IMG/VR virus record: IMGVR_UViG_3300042338_000192
Coordinates: 1 to 64,000 of that record
Source: a virus
Length of the DNA: 64,000 bases
Strand: one strand, 5' to 3'
The notes under the pieces are model-generated. The model saw only the letters and a program-made list of their open reading frames with translations. It made no database searches and was not told where the DNA came from. Below are positions 43,897 to 52,782 of the stretch, in pieces. The first letter of the stretch is position 1, and every line of letters starts with the position of its first letter. The position numbers and the translations under genes were made by a program.

Positions 43897-46800
43897 TGAT
43901 AACATTTTCTGATATTGTTAAAACAGGTCTTATACTTTGGGCAATCTATGAAGAATGGACTAAGCCTGAGCCGCCTGAAAAGACAACTGGTATAACACCT
44001 GAAGCTAAGATGGTAACAGGATACTTACCTTTAGTATATGGTAGAGGTCTTGTCGAAGGGACATTAGTATATGCAGACACTACAAAGAAATTTACAATGA
44101 CAGGTGTCACAGTTAATAGTCAACAAACTTTTCAAGCTGGTCCGTCTGCCATTCCAGCATCTTCGTTATCTGTCGTAACTATAGATCCAACAGATGCTAC
44201 AAAAACAATCACATCATCTCTAATAGTGCCTGCACAATCGGCACTTAAATTAGACACTACATATCCAACTGATGCAGTATCAGATTTACTATATGCACAG
44301 TATACTATCGCAAGGGGTGATATCAACCGTGTTGTAGAATGTCTTGTTGATGATAAATACATCTCATCTCCCGACTTAGGAGGTAGCGCAAGAAGTAAAT
44401 GGGATAGCAAACATTCTAATCAGTCTGCTCTTAGGATTGATATACATACAAATGGCGGGACAGACGCAGTCATGACTGCAAATCAACCTAGACGTAAGGC
44501 AGCAGCATTTACTAATATTGCGTATGCTTCTTGTGCGTTTAAATTGAATGCAATGAATCCACAGTTCACTTCCGTTCCAAAGGTTAAGTTTCTTATCGAA
44601 GGTCGAAAAATAAGAACAACATTGAACCCGGGCAATACAGCAATTTTGCCTACTAGGGTGTATTCTAATAACCCAGCTTGGGTGCTATTGGATTATTTGC
44701 TAGATTGTGGCAGCTTGGACGATTCTTTGAGAATAACAGAATCTATGTTAGATTTGAATTCATTTAGAGAGACTGCAGCTGTTTGTGATCAAGTCATTGC
44801 AAATGCTGATATGAAAGTCATGTCTGCAAGAAGTGGCAAATTTTACAACCCTACTCAACTAGGTAATACTTTAGTTGCTCCTTATAATGCGGCACCGTCA
44901 GTTACAGAACCCTTACGTAAGTATGAATGTAATATTGTACTAGATACTTCTAAATCTATTTCAGAAAATGTAAAGTCTATTTTGCTATCTATGCCGGAAG
45001 CTTCTTTAGTCTGGTCTGGGGGTAAATATAAACTACTCTTAGATAATCCTACAGGTGTCACAATAACAGATAGCGATTTAGTGCTATCACAAGAAGTGCT
45101 TAAATCCTTTCCACCGTCATCTTCTAAATATAACTATTGTACAGTCACTTTTAAAAATGAATCAGCAGAATTTGTAGAAGAGAAAGTATCATGGCCACCT
45201 AAAATTACCGATTCAGCGCCCTATAGAGGTGTTGGACCTTTTAGATACAGTCGATCCACCCGCACTAACTGGGGTGAGGAAAATAATGGTGCAAACGTAG
45301 GGCCAACTCTTTTAAACAATTATGCCGTATGGTCTGGCGAATCCGCTGGGTTTACATTTGTTTACAAGATTTATATACCTACAGCGTTGGCTGATGATTA
45401 TAGATTGAGAATTGCATCTGGAGACTCCAATCACCGTGTAAGGATGGTGAATCTCGAAACCAGTGTCATGATTGTCGATGGATACGCTTCAAATGGGTTG
45501 TATACAAGTAGCGTGAAGGCTTTGACCGCAGGCAGATATTCCATAACAGTCGAATGTACGGGTGCTGCTTTATTTGGCATGGCAGGTACGTTATCACAAG
45601 CTACGAGCGGTGCCCAGATTTGGAACAGTGCAGATGAAACTTATACCGATTTCATTGCAGTGCCGAGTGACTCAGGGAAATACAATACACTCCTTTCGCA
45701 AGACGGTTATATACTATCTTCAAATGAAATATCGGCTTCAGGTATAACTGACTACTACCATGCAGCGTTATTAGCTAAGTACACTGTTGAGAAAAGTAGA
45801 GACACTTATGCAATATCTTTTAGTTATATTATAACTAATAAGCTATTAGAGCCTGGAGATATTGTAACGCTTACAAGTAAAACAATAACTAATTCAGTTC
45901 CGACTAGGCTAAGAATTTTACAAGTTGAAATTGATATTAATAATATATGTAAAGTATCTGCTGTATATGCGCCTGTCTTAAATTCAGATATTACTGAATT
46001 TTTAGCGCCTACTGTCAGTGTCCCTGTAACGAGCACTGTTGTACCTACCCCTTCTAAGCCTGTTTATACGCCTTATTATGATCCAAAAAGTACTGCACTG
46101 GGCGAAGTAAAATGGACTACAAATGATTCATTAACAGTGAGTTATGACTTATATTATGCTAGATACGAAACACAGGGTGTGGCCACTTTTGTATTACTCG
46201 CATCAGACATTAAAGCGACAACATATAGCATTAACCAAATTATTCCATACATTAGTACTGTTTTTGCAGTTAGGGGTTATAGAGCTGACGGGACGTATTC
46301 TGATCTTGTTGAAAGTGATCTAGTATTAAATTTAAATACATTTAATACAAAAATGATAACGGCTAGTGTTTCTAAAATAGAACGCAGTGAAATCGGAGTA
46401 TTGGTACCTACAACAATAACTTTTAGCACTCCTTACGCATCGGCGACTCACCAGTGGACAATAGCTGGCGTTGTGCAGACAGATACGAGCAACTCGATTA
46501 CAGTATCAACTACGAATGCTTCAATGGCTACGAGTGTAAAAGTTGTAGACGCGACGACATTTTCAATAATGAGCGATTCATTAACAATTCCGTTCACTCA
46601 ATTAAAAACAACTTCATTTACCAGTACTATATTTAAACGTAGTATTTTAAAACCTGATACACCAACAGACGGCTCTTTCTTACTACCTGTACCTTCCGGC
46701 TGGTCTGATGGCATACCGGAAGACAATGGCACCAACCTGACAGTATGGATGAGTAGTCGTTTATTTACAAGTGATGGAGAATCACCTCAAGCGCTAGTAT

Positions 46801-49130
46801 GGAAAACACCTACTGAATTGGTCTCTACATCAGATACAAAACTAGAGTTTAGTGTAGACGGTTCTACAAACTGGCATCCAATTGGTGTACCATTAGATCA
46901 ATACATGCGAACCACCGTCACAGCAAATGGTGAAGCAACAGTATCAATTGTTAAGATAAGAGGAGAGAATGGTTCTCCAGGTGCAGTAGGGCAAGGCCAA
47001 GTTAATGGGATATGCTTCAACCGAAGTGCAACCCCATTGGTTGATAGACCTGCAGGTGGTACATTTAGCAGTCCAGCTGCTACAGGTTGGTCGGATGGGG
47101 TGCCTGCTGGTACCGATCAATTATATATGGCAACCAGAATCTTCACTAGTGATGGCTTACCTCCGCATTCAGCTGTATGGTCATTTCCTGTTGCAATCTC
47201 AAAAGATGGCACTAGTGGTACTATACGCTTTACTTATAGTTCTGCTACAAATGCTCCAACGCTTCCAGCATCATCTACGCAGACTGCCACAGGGTGGGGG
47301 CCTATTCCTGATACAACGACAATTTGGATGAGCCAGCAAGTGAATACTTTAAGTGCCACAGGAGTTGTATTATCATATGGTACATGGTCTACCCCTTCTA
47401 AAATTAAAGGCGAGAAAGGAGATCAAGGCTTATCTATAAAAGGCGATACAGGCGATTCAGTAGATATTATTTTTAGACGAAGTGCAGCAGCGCCCTCTGT
47501 TGTAGGCGCACCGGCTAATTGGTATTCTAATGTCGATCTAGTGCCTGATAGCACAGAGCCGATGTGGTCATCCGTTGGCTATAAACTATTAGGCGCGAGT
47601 AGTTTTACATGGAATACTCCAATTAAGATTGAAGGATCAAGTATTGCGGAAATTACCATTTATACAAGAGGGGCGCCATCTACTACTCCTTCCGGAGGTT
47701 TATACAGTTTTAGTAGTGGGAATACTCTGGTGACCATGCCAACTTCGACGGGAGCGACATGGAGTTACGCAATACCCGCAGGAACTACCCCAGTTTATAC
47801 CTCAAGGGCGGTTGTATCTGCGCGTGCAGGCTATGTAGGTAATATTGCAGTTACAGGATGGACAACACCTGTAGTCAGTATGAAAGATGGTATCGATGGT
47901 AGTCCTTCTACAGTTCCAGGTCCATCAGGTAAAACTGCAAAAAGGTTATACTACAAACAACTATATACTGGTTATGAGCCTCAAACACCTATGGCGTCTA
48001 CAGATGGCGCATTGCCAGCAATAGCCTACGATTTGTTTTGGAATATTATAACTTGGTCAGAAACACCTTATACTGTAGCTACTGGGGAGAAGCAATGGCA
48101 GACTGATGCGATATATCAGCCAAATGGAGACTACCAAAATACAGTGTGGGGTGTACCTTATCTTAGTTTATTTAAAGTTGGCAGCCTAGAGGCCATAACA
48201 ACATTTACAGGAGAGTTAAAATCTACATCTGGAACGGGAGAACGGTTAACTATTAATGAAGATAGAACTAGTCATGAGTTTAGAACGTATTCAAATACTA
48301 ATAACTTATTATTTTCCGCCGGAGATAGCGTTATTGGCGACTATACAGTTGTATACGCAAATCCAGCAGGGTCTGCTGAACAACCTGTTAGGATAGCTTA
48401 CCAAGCAAAGATAAGGCACCCGAGTGATTTCGTAAATAGAGCGGGTGTAGGTATGGAAACGATGTTTTGGGGTCATAATGGGAAACCGGACGTCAACGGC
48501 AGTACTTTAATACGTATGGGCGAAACAGGTTATTATCTAAATAATGAGTTTTGTAGAGCTTTTAACGTAACTTACAGTTCAGAGGCTGGAAATAATGCTT
48601 TCCAAGTTAGTTTAGGTTCACATGCTTCTTACGGCACCAGTGGAGCGGATACCGCTCAGTACGCAGGATACTTTGCCAGTCAGTTTAATATGTCACCTGG
48701 CTCTACTCGAACTTCAGTTTATATATGCGACCCCTCATATGCGCTCAGAGCCTCTGGGAATGTATATGTAACTGGAAATATAACTGCTACTGCGAATATA
48801 ACGGCATACAATGGTTCAGATAAAAGATTGAAACATAATATTGTATTAATTTCAAATCCCATTGAAAAACTATCTAAAATAAATGGATATACTTTCACCT
48901 GGAATGATGACTATTACGCTAAGCAAAATCAAGACCTATTCAAGCGAAATGATATAGGTGTAATTGCTCAGGAAATAATGGAAGTTATTCCGGAAGCTGT
49001 TCATGAAAAAGATGATGGATTTCTTGGTGTAGATTACCAGAAGATTATACCATTATTAATTGAAGCTATAAAAGAGCAACAATTGCAAATAGAGGAGCTA
49101 CGTAATGACATTACCCGTCTCTCCGAATAG
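43896..49130 (+). CDS. J-like tail tip protein with S74 intramolecular chaperone
   Basis: 1744 residues. N-terminal hub region TGITPEAKMVTGYLPLVYGR then tip-attachment strands to about 430; an inserted domain at about 440-590 of different base composition; fibronectin-like beta domains to about 1000; short collagen-like stretches GSPGAVGQG, GEKGDQGLSIKGDTGDS and GIDGSPSTVPGPSG (about 1030, 1170, 1345); then a beta stalk. The C-terminus has a peptidase S74 chaperone: SDKRLKHNI places the self-cleaving Ser1641 and Lys1646, with YTFTWND, IGVIAQEIMEVIPEAV and GVDYQKIIPLLIEAIKEQQ. Autocleavage would release the last 104 residues after trimer folding. This protein forms the tail hub and receptor-binding tip. 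Confidence 0.88.
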   Translation: MITFSDIVKTGLILWAIYEEWTKPEPPEKTTGITPEAKMVTGYLPLVYGRGLVEGTLVYADTTKKFTMTGVTVNSQQTFQAGPSAIPASSLSVVTIDPTDATKTITSSLIVPAQSALKLDTTYPTDAVSDLLYAQYTIARGDINRVVECLVDDKYISSPDLGGSARSKWDSKHSNQSALRIDIHTNGGTDAVMTANQPRRKAAAFTNIAYASCAFKLNAMNPQFTSVPKVKFLIEGRKIRTTLNPGNTAILPTRVYSNNPAWVLLDYLLDCGSLDDSLRITESMLDLNSFRETAAVCDQVIANADMKVMSARSGKFYNPTQLGNTLVAPYNAAPSVTEPLRKYECNIVLDTSKSISENVKSILLSMPEASLVWSGGKYKLLLDNPTGVTITDSDLVLSQEVLKSFPPSSSKYNYCTVTFKNESAEFVEEKVSWPPKITDSAPYRGVGPFRYSRSTRTNWGEENNGANVGPTLLNNYAVWSGESAGFTFVYKIYIPTALADDYRLRIASGDSNHRVRMVNLETSVMIVDGYASNGLYTSSVKALTAGRYSITVECTGAALFGMAGTLSQATSGAQIWNSADETYTDFIAVPSDSGKYNTLLSQDGYILSSNEISASGITDYYHAALLAKYTVEKSRDTYAISFSYIITNKLLEPGDIVTLTSKTITNSVPTRLRILQVEIDINNICKVSAVYAPVLNSDITEFLAPTVSVPVTSTVVPTPSKPVYTPYYDPKSTALGEVKWTTNDSLTVSYDLYYARYETQGVATFVLLASDIKATTYSINQIIPYISTVFAVRGYRADGTYSDLVESDLVLNLNTFNTKMITASVSKIERSEIGVLVPTTITFSTPYASATHQWTIAGVVQTDTSNSITVSTTNASMATSVKVVDATTFSIMSDSLTIPFTQLKTTSFTSTIFKRSILKPDTPTDGSFLLPVPSGWSDGIPEDNGTNLTVWMSSRLFTSDGESPQALVWKTPTELVSTSDTKLEFSVDGSTNWHPIGVPLDQYMRTTVTANGEATVSIVKIRGENGSPGAVGQGQVNGICFNRSATPLVDRPAGGTFSSPAATGWSDGVPAGTDQLYMATRIFTSDGLPPHSAVWSFPVAISKDGTSGTIRFTYSSATNAPTLPASSTQTATGWGPIPDTTTIWMSQQVNTLSATGVVLSYGTWSTPSKIKGEKGDQGLSIKGDTGDSVDIIFRRSAAAPSVVGAPANWYSNVDLVPDSTEPMWSSVGYKLLGASSFTWNTPIKIEGSSIAEITIYTRGAPSTTPSGGLYSFSSGNTLVTMPTSTGATWSYAIPAGTTPVYTSRAVVSARAGYVGNIAVTGWTTPVVSMKDGIDGSPSTVPGPSGKTAKRLYYKQLYTGYEPQTPMASTDGALPAIAYDLFWNIITWSETPYTVATGEKQWQTDAIYQPNGDYQNTVWGVPYLSLFKVGSLEAITTFTGELKSTSGTGERLTINEDRTSHEFRTYSNTNNLLFSAGDSVIGDYTVVYANPAGSAEQPVRIAYQAKIRHPSDFVNRAGVGMETMFWGHNGKPDVNGSTLIRMGETGYYLNNEFCRAFNVTYSSEAGNNAFQVSLGSHASYGTSGADTAQYAGYFASQFNMSPGSTRTSVYICDPSYALRASGNVYVTGNITATANITAYNGSDKRLKHNIVLISNPIEKLSKINGYTFTWNDDYYAKQNQDLFKRNDIGVIAQEIMEVIPEAVHEKDDGFLGVDYQKIIPLLIEAIKEQQLQIEELRNDITRLSE

Positions 49131-50943
49131 TATCTCATTATCACAGGTTAATATAGAGTTAGGTCTTACAAGTAATACAGCTATCAATATGAATGATACA
49201 GCAGTCAGGGCTCTCTTTGGAAGAACTTCAGGGACAATTTCTATGTCTGATGGGTGGGGAAAGAGTAGTGTTGTAAAACTTGGGACACCTACATTTACGG
49301 CGGCTACGGGTGGCGCAGGTACTGTTTCGTTTACATGGAATGCGATTACTAGCGCCACAAGTTATGATGTTACATTCAACGGCACTACCACAAATCAAAC
49401 AAGCACGACATTTGCTAGAACAAGTGGAGTCAATGCCGGTTTATATGCCTTATCTGTAGTGGCTAAAGCAACTGGCTTCACGAGTTCAGATGCCGGTGTA
49501 TCCACCACTGTCAATGTAACCTCACCTAAATTAGCGACCCCGCTATATTCAGTAGTAGCTGGTGGTGTTAACTCGGTATCTTTCGCATGGACTGCAGTCT
49601 CTAATGCTACAAGTTATGATGTGACGTTTAATGGCAATACTACAACTCAAACTGGTCTTACATTTAACATCGCATCGGGCGTTGCCGCAGGGACTTACTC
49701 TTTGAGTGTTGTGGCCAAGGCCGCAAACTACACTAACTCAGATGCTGCTACATCTGGTAATATAATCGTAACAAATGCTAAACTCTCTACACCTTCGTTT
49801 ACGGCGGCCACCGGTTCAGTCAATCAAGTATCATTTACATGGAGTGCAGTTACAAACGCTACAAGTTATGATGTGACGTTTAATAGTGTAACAACTACTC
49901 AGACTAGCACAACATTTACAAGCGTTAATACTTTGACCCCGGGCACATATTATCTTTTTGTTAAAGCGAAAGCAGCCAACTATCCCGATTCAGATGTCGG
50001 TACCAGTTCTGCCGTTGCAACCGCAACGAACGTCCTAGGTACTCTAAATGTATCAGTCAGTGGCATAAATTCAGGTTCTGCCACGGTCTCTTTGACCTAT
50101 ACAGGGACGTATTCTATAGGTACTTACTACATTGATTTATTCCCTTCATTATCTAATACGGGAACACCGCTCGCCAGTTATAGCGGCGCAAGCTCAACAC
50201 ACGTATTTTCTGGCCTAGCTGCTTCCACAAAATATTATGTCGATGTAGCGGCACAATTCAGTACAGGGGGTGGCTTTAACAAAGGAATGAATGAGACCGA
50301 TACTTTCACAACGATCGCGTCAGCCACGCCTCCCTCAGCCACTGTAATCACAGCGGGAACACGTACCGCACGTGCTACTGGGAATGCCTTCCCAACATGG
50401 TATTCATTCACCCCAACCACGAGTGGAAGTTATACATTTGTATTAACATCTGCAGTAGATCCTTTTGTTGAAATTTATGATAGTAGTGGTATGACCATCC
50501 AATTTAGTGATGATGATTCGGCTTACCTTAATAACTCGCAAGCGACCGGCACCTTAGCCGCTAACACCACGTATCTCATAAAGGCAAGGGCATTTAGTCC
50601 GCCCAACAGCGGTGCGCACGCGTTATCGATTTATGGTGGAAGTTGTACAGCTATTACGACCACAGGCACGACTCAAGGCGCTGTTGCCGTAGCCACTTCG
50701 AACGTGACTTACAGATTCACCCCAGCTGTCGGGAAGACGTATCAATTTGCTTTGACCGGTGCAATCGGAGATAACTTTATGCTGATGTATGATTACACGG
50801 GCACTTTGCTAATTCAAGACGACGATTCAGGTGGCGCAGGTTCCGCGCTATTCTCGTACGGTTGCTTAGCTGGTCAAGATTATTATATAAAATGTATGGG
50901 TTACAGCAGTCAAACAGGTGTATTTAATTTAACAATAACATAG
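49105..50943 (+). CDS. Fibre protein with fibronectin-like repeats and PPC-like domains
   Basis: 612 residues, starting inside the end of the J-like gene (26-base overlap). The N-terminus LPVSPNSISLSQVNIELGL and GTISMSDGWGK is a common small phage structural domain. Three near-identical fibronectin III-like modules follow at about 55-310 (FTAATGGAGTVSFTWNAITS, ATSYDVTFN, AGTYSLSVVAKA), then a fourth Ig-like domain and two PPC-like beta domains (SGSYTFVLTSAVDPFVEIYD near 450; KTYQFALTGAIGDNF near 540). The gene is visibly richer in G+C (around half in its second part) than neighbours, suggesting recent acquisition. Probably an adhesive fibre. Confidence 0.85.
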   Translation: MTLPVSPNSISLSQVNIELGLTSNTAINMNDTAVRALFGRTSGTISMSDGWGKSSVVKLGTPTFTAATGGAGTVSFTWNAITSATSYDVTFNGTTTNQTSTTFARTSGVNAGLYALSVVAKATGFTSSDAGVSTTVNVTSPKLATPLYSVVAGGVNSVSFAWTAVSNATSYDVTFNGNTTTQTGLTFNIASGVAAGTYSLSVVAKAANYTNSDAATSGNIIVTNAKLSTPSFTAATGSVNQVSFTWSAVTNATSYDVTFNSVTTTQTSTTFTSVNTLTPGTYYLFVKAKAANYPDSDVGTSSAVATATNVLGTLNVSVSGINSGSATVSLTYTGTYSIGTYYIDLFPSLSNTGTPLASYSGASSTHVFSGLAASTKYYVDVAAQFSTGGGFNKGMNETDTFTTIASATPPSATVITAGTRTARATGNAFPTWYSFTPTTSGSYTFVLTSAVDPFVEIYDSSGMTIQFSDDDSAYLNNSQATGTLAANTTYLIKARAFSPPNSGAHALSIYGGSCTAITTTGTTQGAVAVATSNVTYRFTPAVGKTYQFALTGAIGDNFMLMYDYTGTLLIQDDDSGGAGSALFSYGCLAGQDYYIKCMGYSSQTGVFNLTIT

Positions 50944-50951
50944 GAAAAATT

Positions 50952-51134
50952 ATGAGTTATATCACATCCAGATTAAGAGAGCCATCTACATGGTTCGGTA
51001 TTATTTCAGCTACATTAGCTATCTTAAGTTCATTTAAAGTGTTAGTATTAACACCTGAAGAAATGGATAGTTTACTCGCGCTGTCGGTTGCCGTTTTGGG
51101 TGGCGGCAGTATCACGTCTAAAGATCCTGAATAA
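50952..51134 (+). CDS. Holin candidate
   Basis: 60 residues. One strong hydrophobic span (TWFGIISATLAILSSFKVLV), then an acidic turn LTPEEMDS and a second moderately hydrophobic stretch LLALSVAVLGGGS. The opening LREPSTWFG resembles small two-span holins of T7-like and marine phages. It follows the last fibre gene, a usual place for lysis genes, though the lysozyme itself is 39 kb away. The call is by size, topology and that opening. Confidence 0.6.
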   Translation: MSYITSRLREPSTWFGIISATLAILSSFKVLVLTPEEMDSLLALSVAVLGGGSITSKDPE

Positions 51135-51149
51135 AAAGGGAAAAAACAC

Positions 51150-51818
51150 ATGGCGAAAAAATCTAGACGTACTGAAGAAAACGTTGTAGAACCCACTACT
51201 GAAAAGGACTTACAGCTTTTAACAGATGCACAGAAAAGATATTTAAATTCCATCAAATCAAATATAATAACATTTGGTGTTGGGGTTGCTGGTACAGGTA
51301 AATCATATGTAGCATTATCATATGCTGCTCAATTACTACAGAACAAACGAATATCAAAGATCATTGTTACAAGGCCTGCGGTAGAAGCCGGTGAATCATT
51401 TGGATACTTACCAGGAGAGCTTGAGGAAAAATATGCTCCCTACATTGATCCAATAAAAGATATATTAAACAAAAGATTAGGTCATTCATTTACAGATTAC
51501 TTATTTAAACGTAAAGTAATTGAAGCAAGACCATTGGCATTTATCAGAGGAAGTACATTTGAAAATACATTCGTATTATTAGATGAAGCTCAAAATTGTA
51601 CTCCTGCTCAAATGAAAATGTTCTTAACTAGAATTGGTGAGAATACTAAAGTAGTTATTGATGGTGATATACAACAGAAAGATATTAAAGGTAATTCAGG
51701 ATTAGCTGATGCTATTACTAGATTACATGGTATTAATAAAGTTGGTATAGTTACTTTTGATGTTGATGATATTGTACGTAGTGGTATCTGTAAAGAAATT
51801 GTGAAAGCCTATTTGTAA
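51150..51818 (+). CDS. phoH: PhoH-like P-loop ATPase
   Basis: 222 residues. Walker A GVAGTGKS at 45-52 and Walker B VLLDEAQN at 142-149, with IIVTRPAVEAGESFGYLPGE and VIDGDIQQKD all in the PhoH pattern. PhoH is an RNA- or phosphate-starvation-associated ATPase of unclear role, carried by very many marine phages. It has its own ribosome site (AAAGGGAAAAAA) and is followed by a short hairpin at 51827-51850, so it ends a transcript. Confidence 0.95.
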   Translation: MAKKSRRTEENVVEPTTEKDLQLLTDAQKRYLNSIKSNIITFGVGVAGTGKSYVALSYAAQLLQNKRISKIIVTRPAVEAGESFGYLPGELEEKYAPYIDPIKDILNKRLGHSFTDYLFKRKVIEARPLAFIRGSTFENTFVLLDEAQNCTPAQMKMFLTRIGENTKVVIDGDIQQKDIKGNSGLADAITRLHGINKVGIVTFDVDDIVRSGICKEIVKAYL

Positions 51819-51826
51819 AATTTGAG

Positions 51827-51855
51827 ATGCCCTGACTACGGTTGGGGCATTTATT
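51827..51855 (+). terminator. Hairpin after phoH
   Basis: ATGCCC (51827-51832) pairs with GGGCAT (51845-51850) around a 12-base loop, followed by TTATT. A weak terminator or processing hairpin at the end of the structural-phoH block. Confidence 0.5.
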
Positions 51856-52090
51856 CGCACAGGAACGGGGGTAGACGTGGCGACTGAGTGGCCAGCTATA
51901 CGACAGGCATGGGGCAGCCTCAGCGTGGCAGAGACGGGCAGATTTCACACCTCTCAAAGTTGGGCGTGTGTGGGCCGCCTGAGACGGGGGCATCACTGAG
52001 GGGGCAGCGTGCCGTCCGCGTGCCGTGTAGGGCAGTTTCTGGTCGCAGAACTGGCACTCTCAGTGCGGGGCGTGTCGCAGTTTTCAGCAC
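51856..52090. ncRNA. GC-rich non-coding island, candidate structured RNA
   Basis: About 235 bases without a credible gene, in a genome near one third G+C. Hand counts give 60% G+C for 51901-51960, 75% for 51961-52020 and 63% for 52021-52080. It holds four GGGCAG copies (51912, 51936, 52002, 52030), two GAGACGGG copies, an 11-base tandem GCGTGCCGT repeat near 52007-52028, and adjoining hairpins: CAGTTTCTG-GTCG-CAGAACTG (52033-52053, one bulge) and GCACT-CTC-AGTGC (52054-52066). Frames across it are short and of odd composition. It may be a structured RNA, an origin, a packaging or genome-end site, or the entry-side promoter region. Strand not known. Confidence 0.55.
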
Positions 52091-52142
52091 CGAACCCGTT
52101 GAATTAACCCTTCAGACGTCCCCCCTCAATTAACCCTTTAGT
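52091..52142 (+). promoter_or_regulatory. Control element, paired repeat (copy 3)
   Basis: CGAACCCGTTGAATTAACCC at 52091 begins a 52-base stretch that aligns without gaps to 19601-19652: both have the CCCGTTRAATTAACCCT core, then GTCCCCC, then a second TTAA(C/T)CCCTTTAGT. One base differs within the core (G for A). It ends 90 bases before the first early-type gene. Confidence 0.6.
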
Positions 52143-52171
52143 CATTATCCATTAATTGTTAATTCCTAATA

Positions 52172-52195
52172 CGGAAATAATGGTATCTTATATGA
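52172..52195 (+). promoter_or_regulatory. Promoter-like motif, copy 1 (GGTATCTTATATGA)
   Basis: CGGAAA, five variable bases, then GGTATCTTATATGA (52182-52195), 36 bases before the gene at 52232. A second copy with the same CGGAAA and spacing stands before 52783. A following inverted repeat ATAATC/GATTAT is also present. Candidate early promoter. Confidence 0.55.
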
Positions 52196-52231
52196 TAATC
52201 AATATCGATTATTATAACTAAGGAGTATATC

Positions 52232-52375
52232 ATGAAACACAATAGAGTAACACCTATCCAACAATTAGCGCTAATAAACTCTAAGGGTGTGCCATTCCCT
52301 TTCCGTAAAAAGAAAGAGAAAAACTCAGAAGCCTTTGATACCTTTCTTAAGGCAGCTTTGAAGGAGCAAAAATGA
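52232..52375 (+). CDS. Small 47-residue basic protein
   Basis: First gene after the GC-rich island, with a near-perfect ribosome site TAAGGAGTATATC. It encodes MKHNRVTPIQQLALINSKGV, then a basic FRKKKEKN patch and a helix KAALKEQ. Its stop overlaps the next start (ATGA at 52372). Basic small proteins in early regions often modify host functions. Unknown family. Confidence 0.7.
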   Translation: MKHNRVTPIQQLALINSKGVPFPFRKKKEKNSEAFDTFLKAALKEQK

Positions 52376-52674
52376 AAAGTACAGTAATGTTTGTAATTGA
52401 AAACAATTTAGATATCGATATCCGACACCACGTCCCCTGGGACTATGAAGAAGTCGATGCAGAGGATTACTCTGCAGTGATTAATATCTTAGATGCGGCT
52501 AATACGCGCGTGCGTATTGGCAATGTTGTCCAGTACACGTGGGACAACGTCACGTGGGTAGGTAGAGATGTTGATAGTCTAGCAGCTATGCTAGAGAAGT
52601 TGAATGGAGATGACTTCAAACTATGTGTCTTAACGGAAGGGCATATTTACCAGCAGGGGGTGCTGGTGCTTTAA
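52372..52674 (+). CDS. Hypothetical early-region protein, 100 residues
   Basis: An alpha/beta, acidic protein: MKSTVMFVIENNLDIDIRHH, then YEEVDAEDYSAVINIL and VQYTWDNVTWVGRDVDSLAAM. It is translationally coupled to the gene before and is followed at once by a strong terminator, so the two form a short transcript of their own. No motif recognised. Confidence 0.75.
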   Translation: MKSTVMFVIENNLDIDIRHHVPWDYEEVDAEDYSAVINILDAANTRVRIGNVVQYTWDNVTWVGRDVDSLAAMLEKLNGDDFKLCVLTEGHIYQQGVLVL

Positions 52675-52678
52675 CACA

Positions 52679-52704
52679 GGGATGGTCTTCGGACTATCCC
52701 TTTT
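52679..52704 (+). terminator. Rho-independent terminator with TTCG loop
   Basis: Nine-pair stem GGGATGGTC / GACTATCCC (one G-T pair) closed by the very stable tetraloop TTCG and followed by TTTT. Confidence 0.92.
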
Positions 52705-52709
52705 AAACG

Positions 52710-52751
52710 CGGAAAAAGAGGTATCTTATATGAAGTACAATAAGGTACCTC
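52710..52751 (+). promoter_or_regulatory. Promoter-like motif, copy 2, within a hairpin
   Basis: CGGAAA, then GGTATCTTATATGA at 52720-52733, the same as before 52232. In this copy GAGGTATCTTAT (52718-52729) can pair with ATAAGGTACCTC (52740-52751) around a ten-base loop. It lies directly after a terminator, so it probably starts the next transcript. Confidence 0.55.
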
Positions 52752-52782
52752 AACTAACTTAATTAAAATCAAAGGTAATAAA

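Noticed and set aside
47005-47331. 108-codon forward frame inside the tail tip gene
   Set aside because: It is an out-of-frame reading in a long, well-supported gene with collagen-like and S74 features.
51888-52133. 81-codon forward frame and an 81-codon reverse frame across the GC-rich island
   Set aside because: The peptides are arginine/glycine-rich and of random character, have no ribosome site, and run into the control element. High G+C itself lowers stop-codon frequency.
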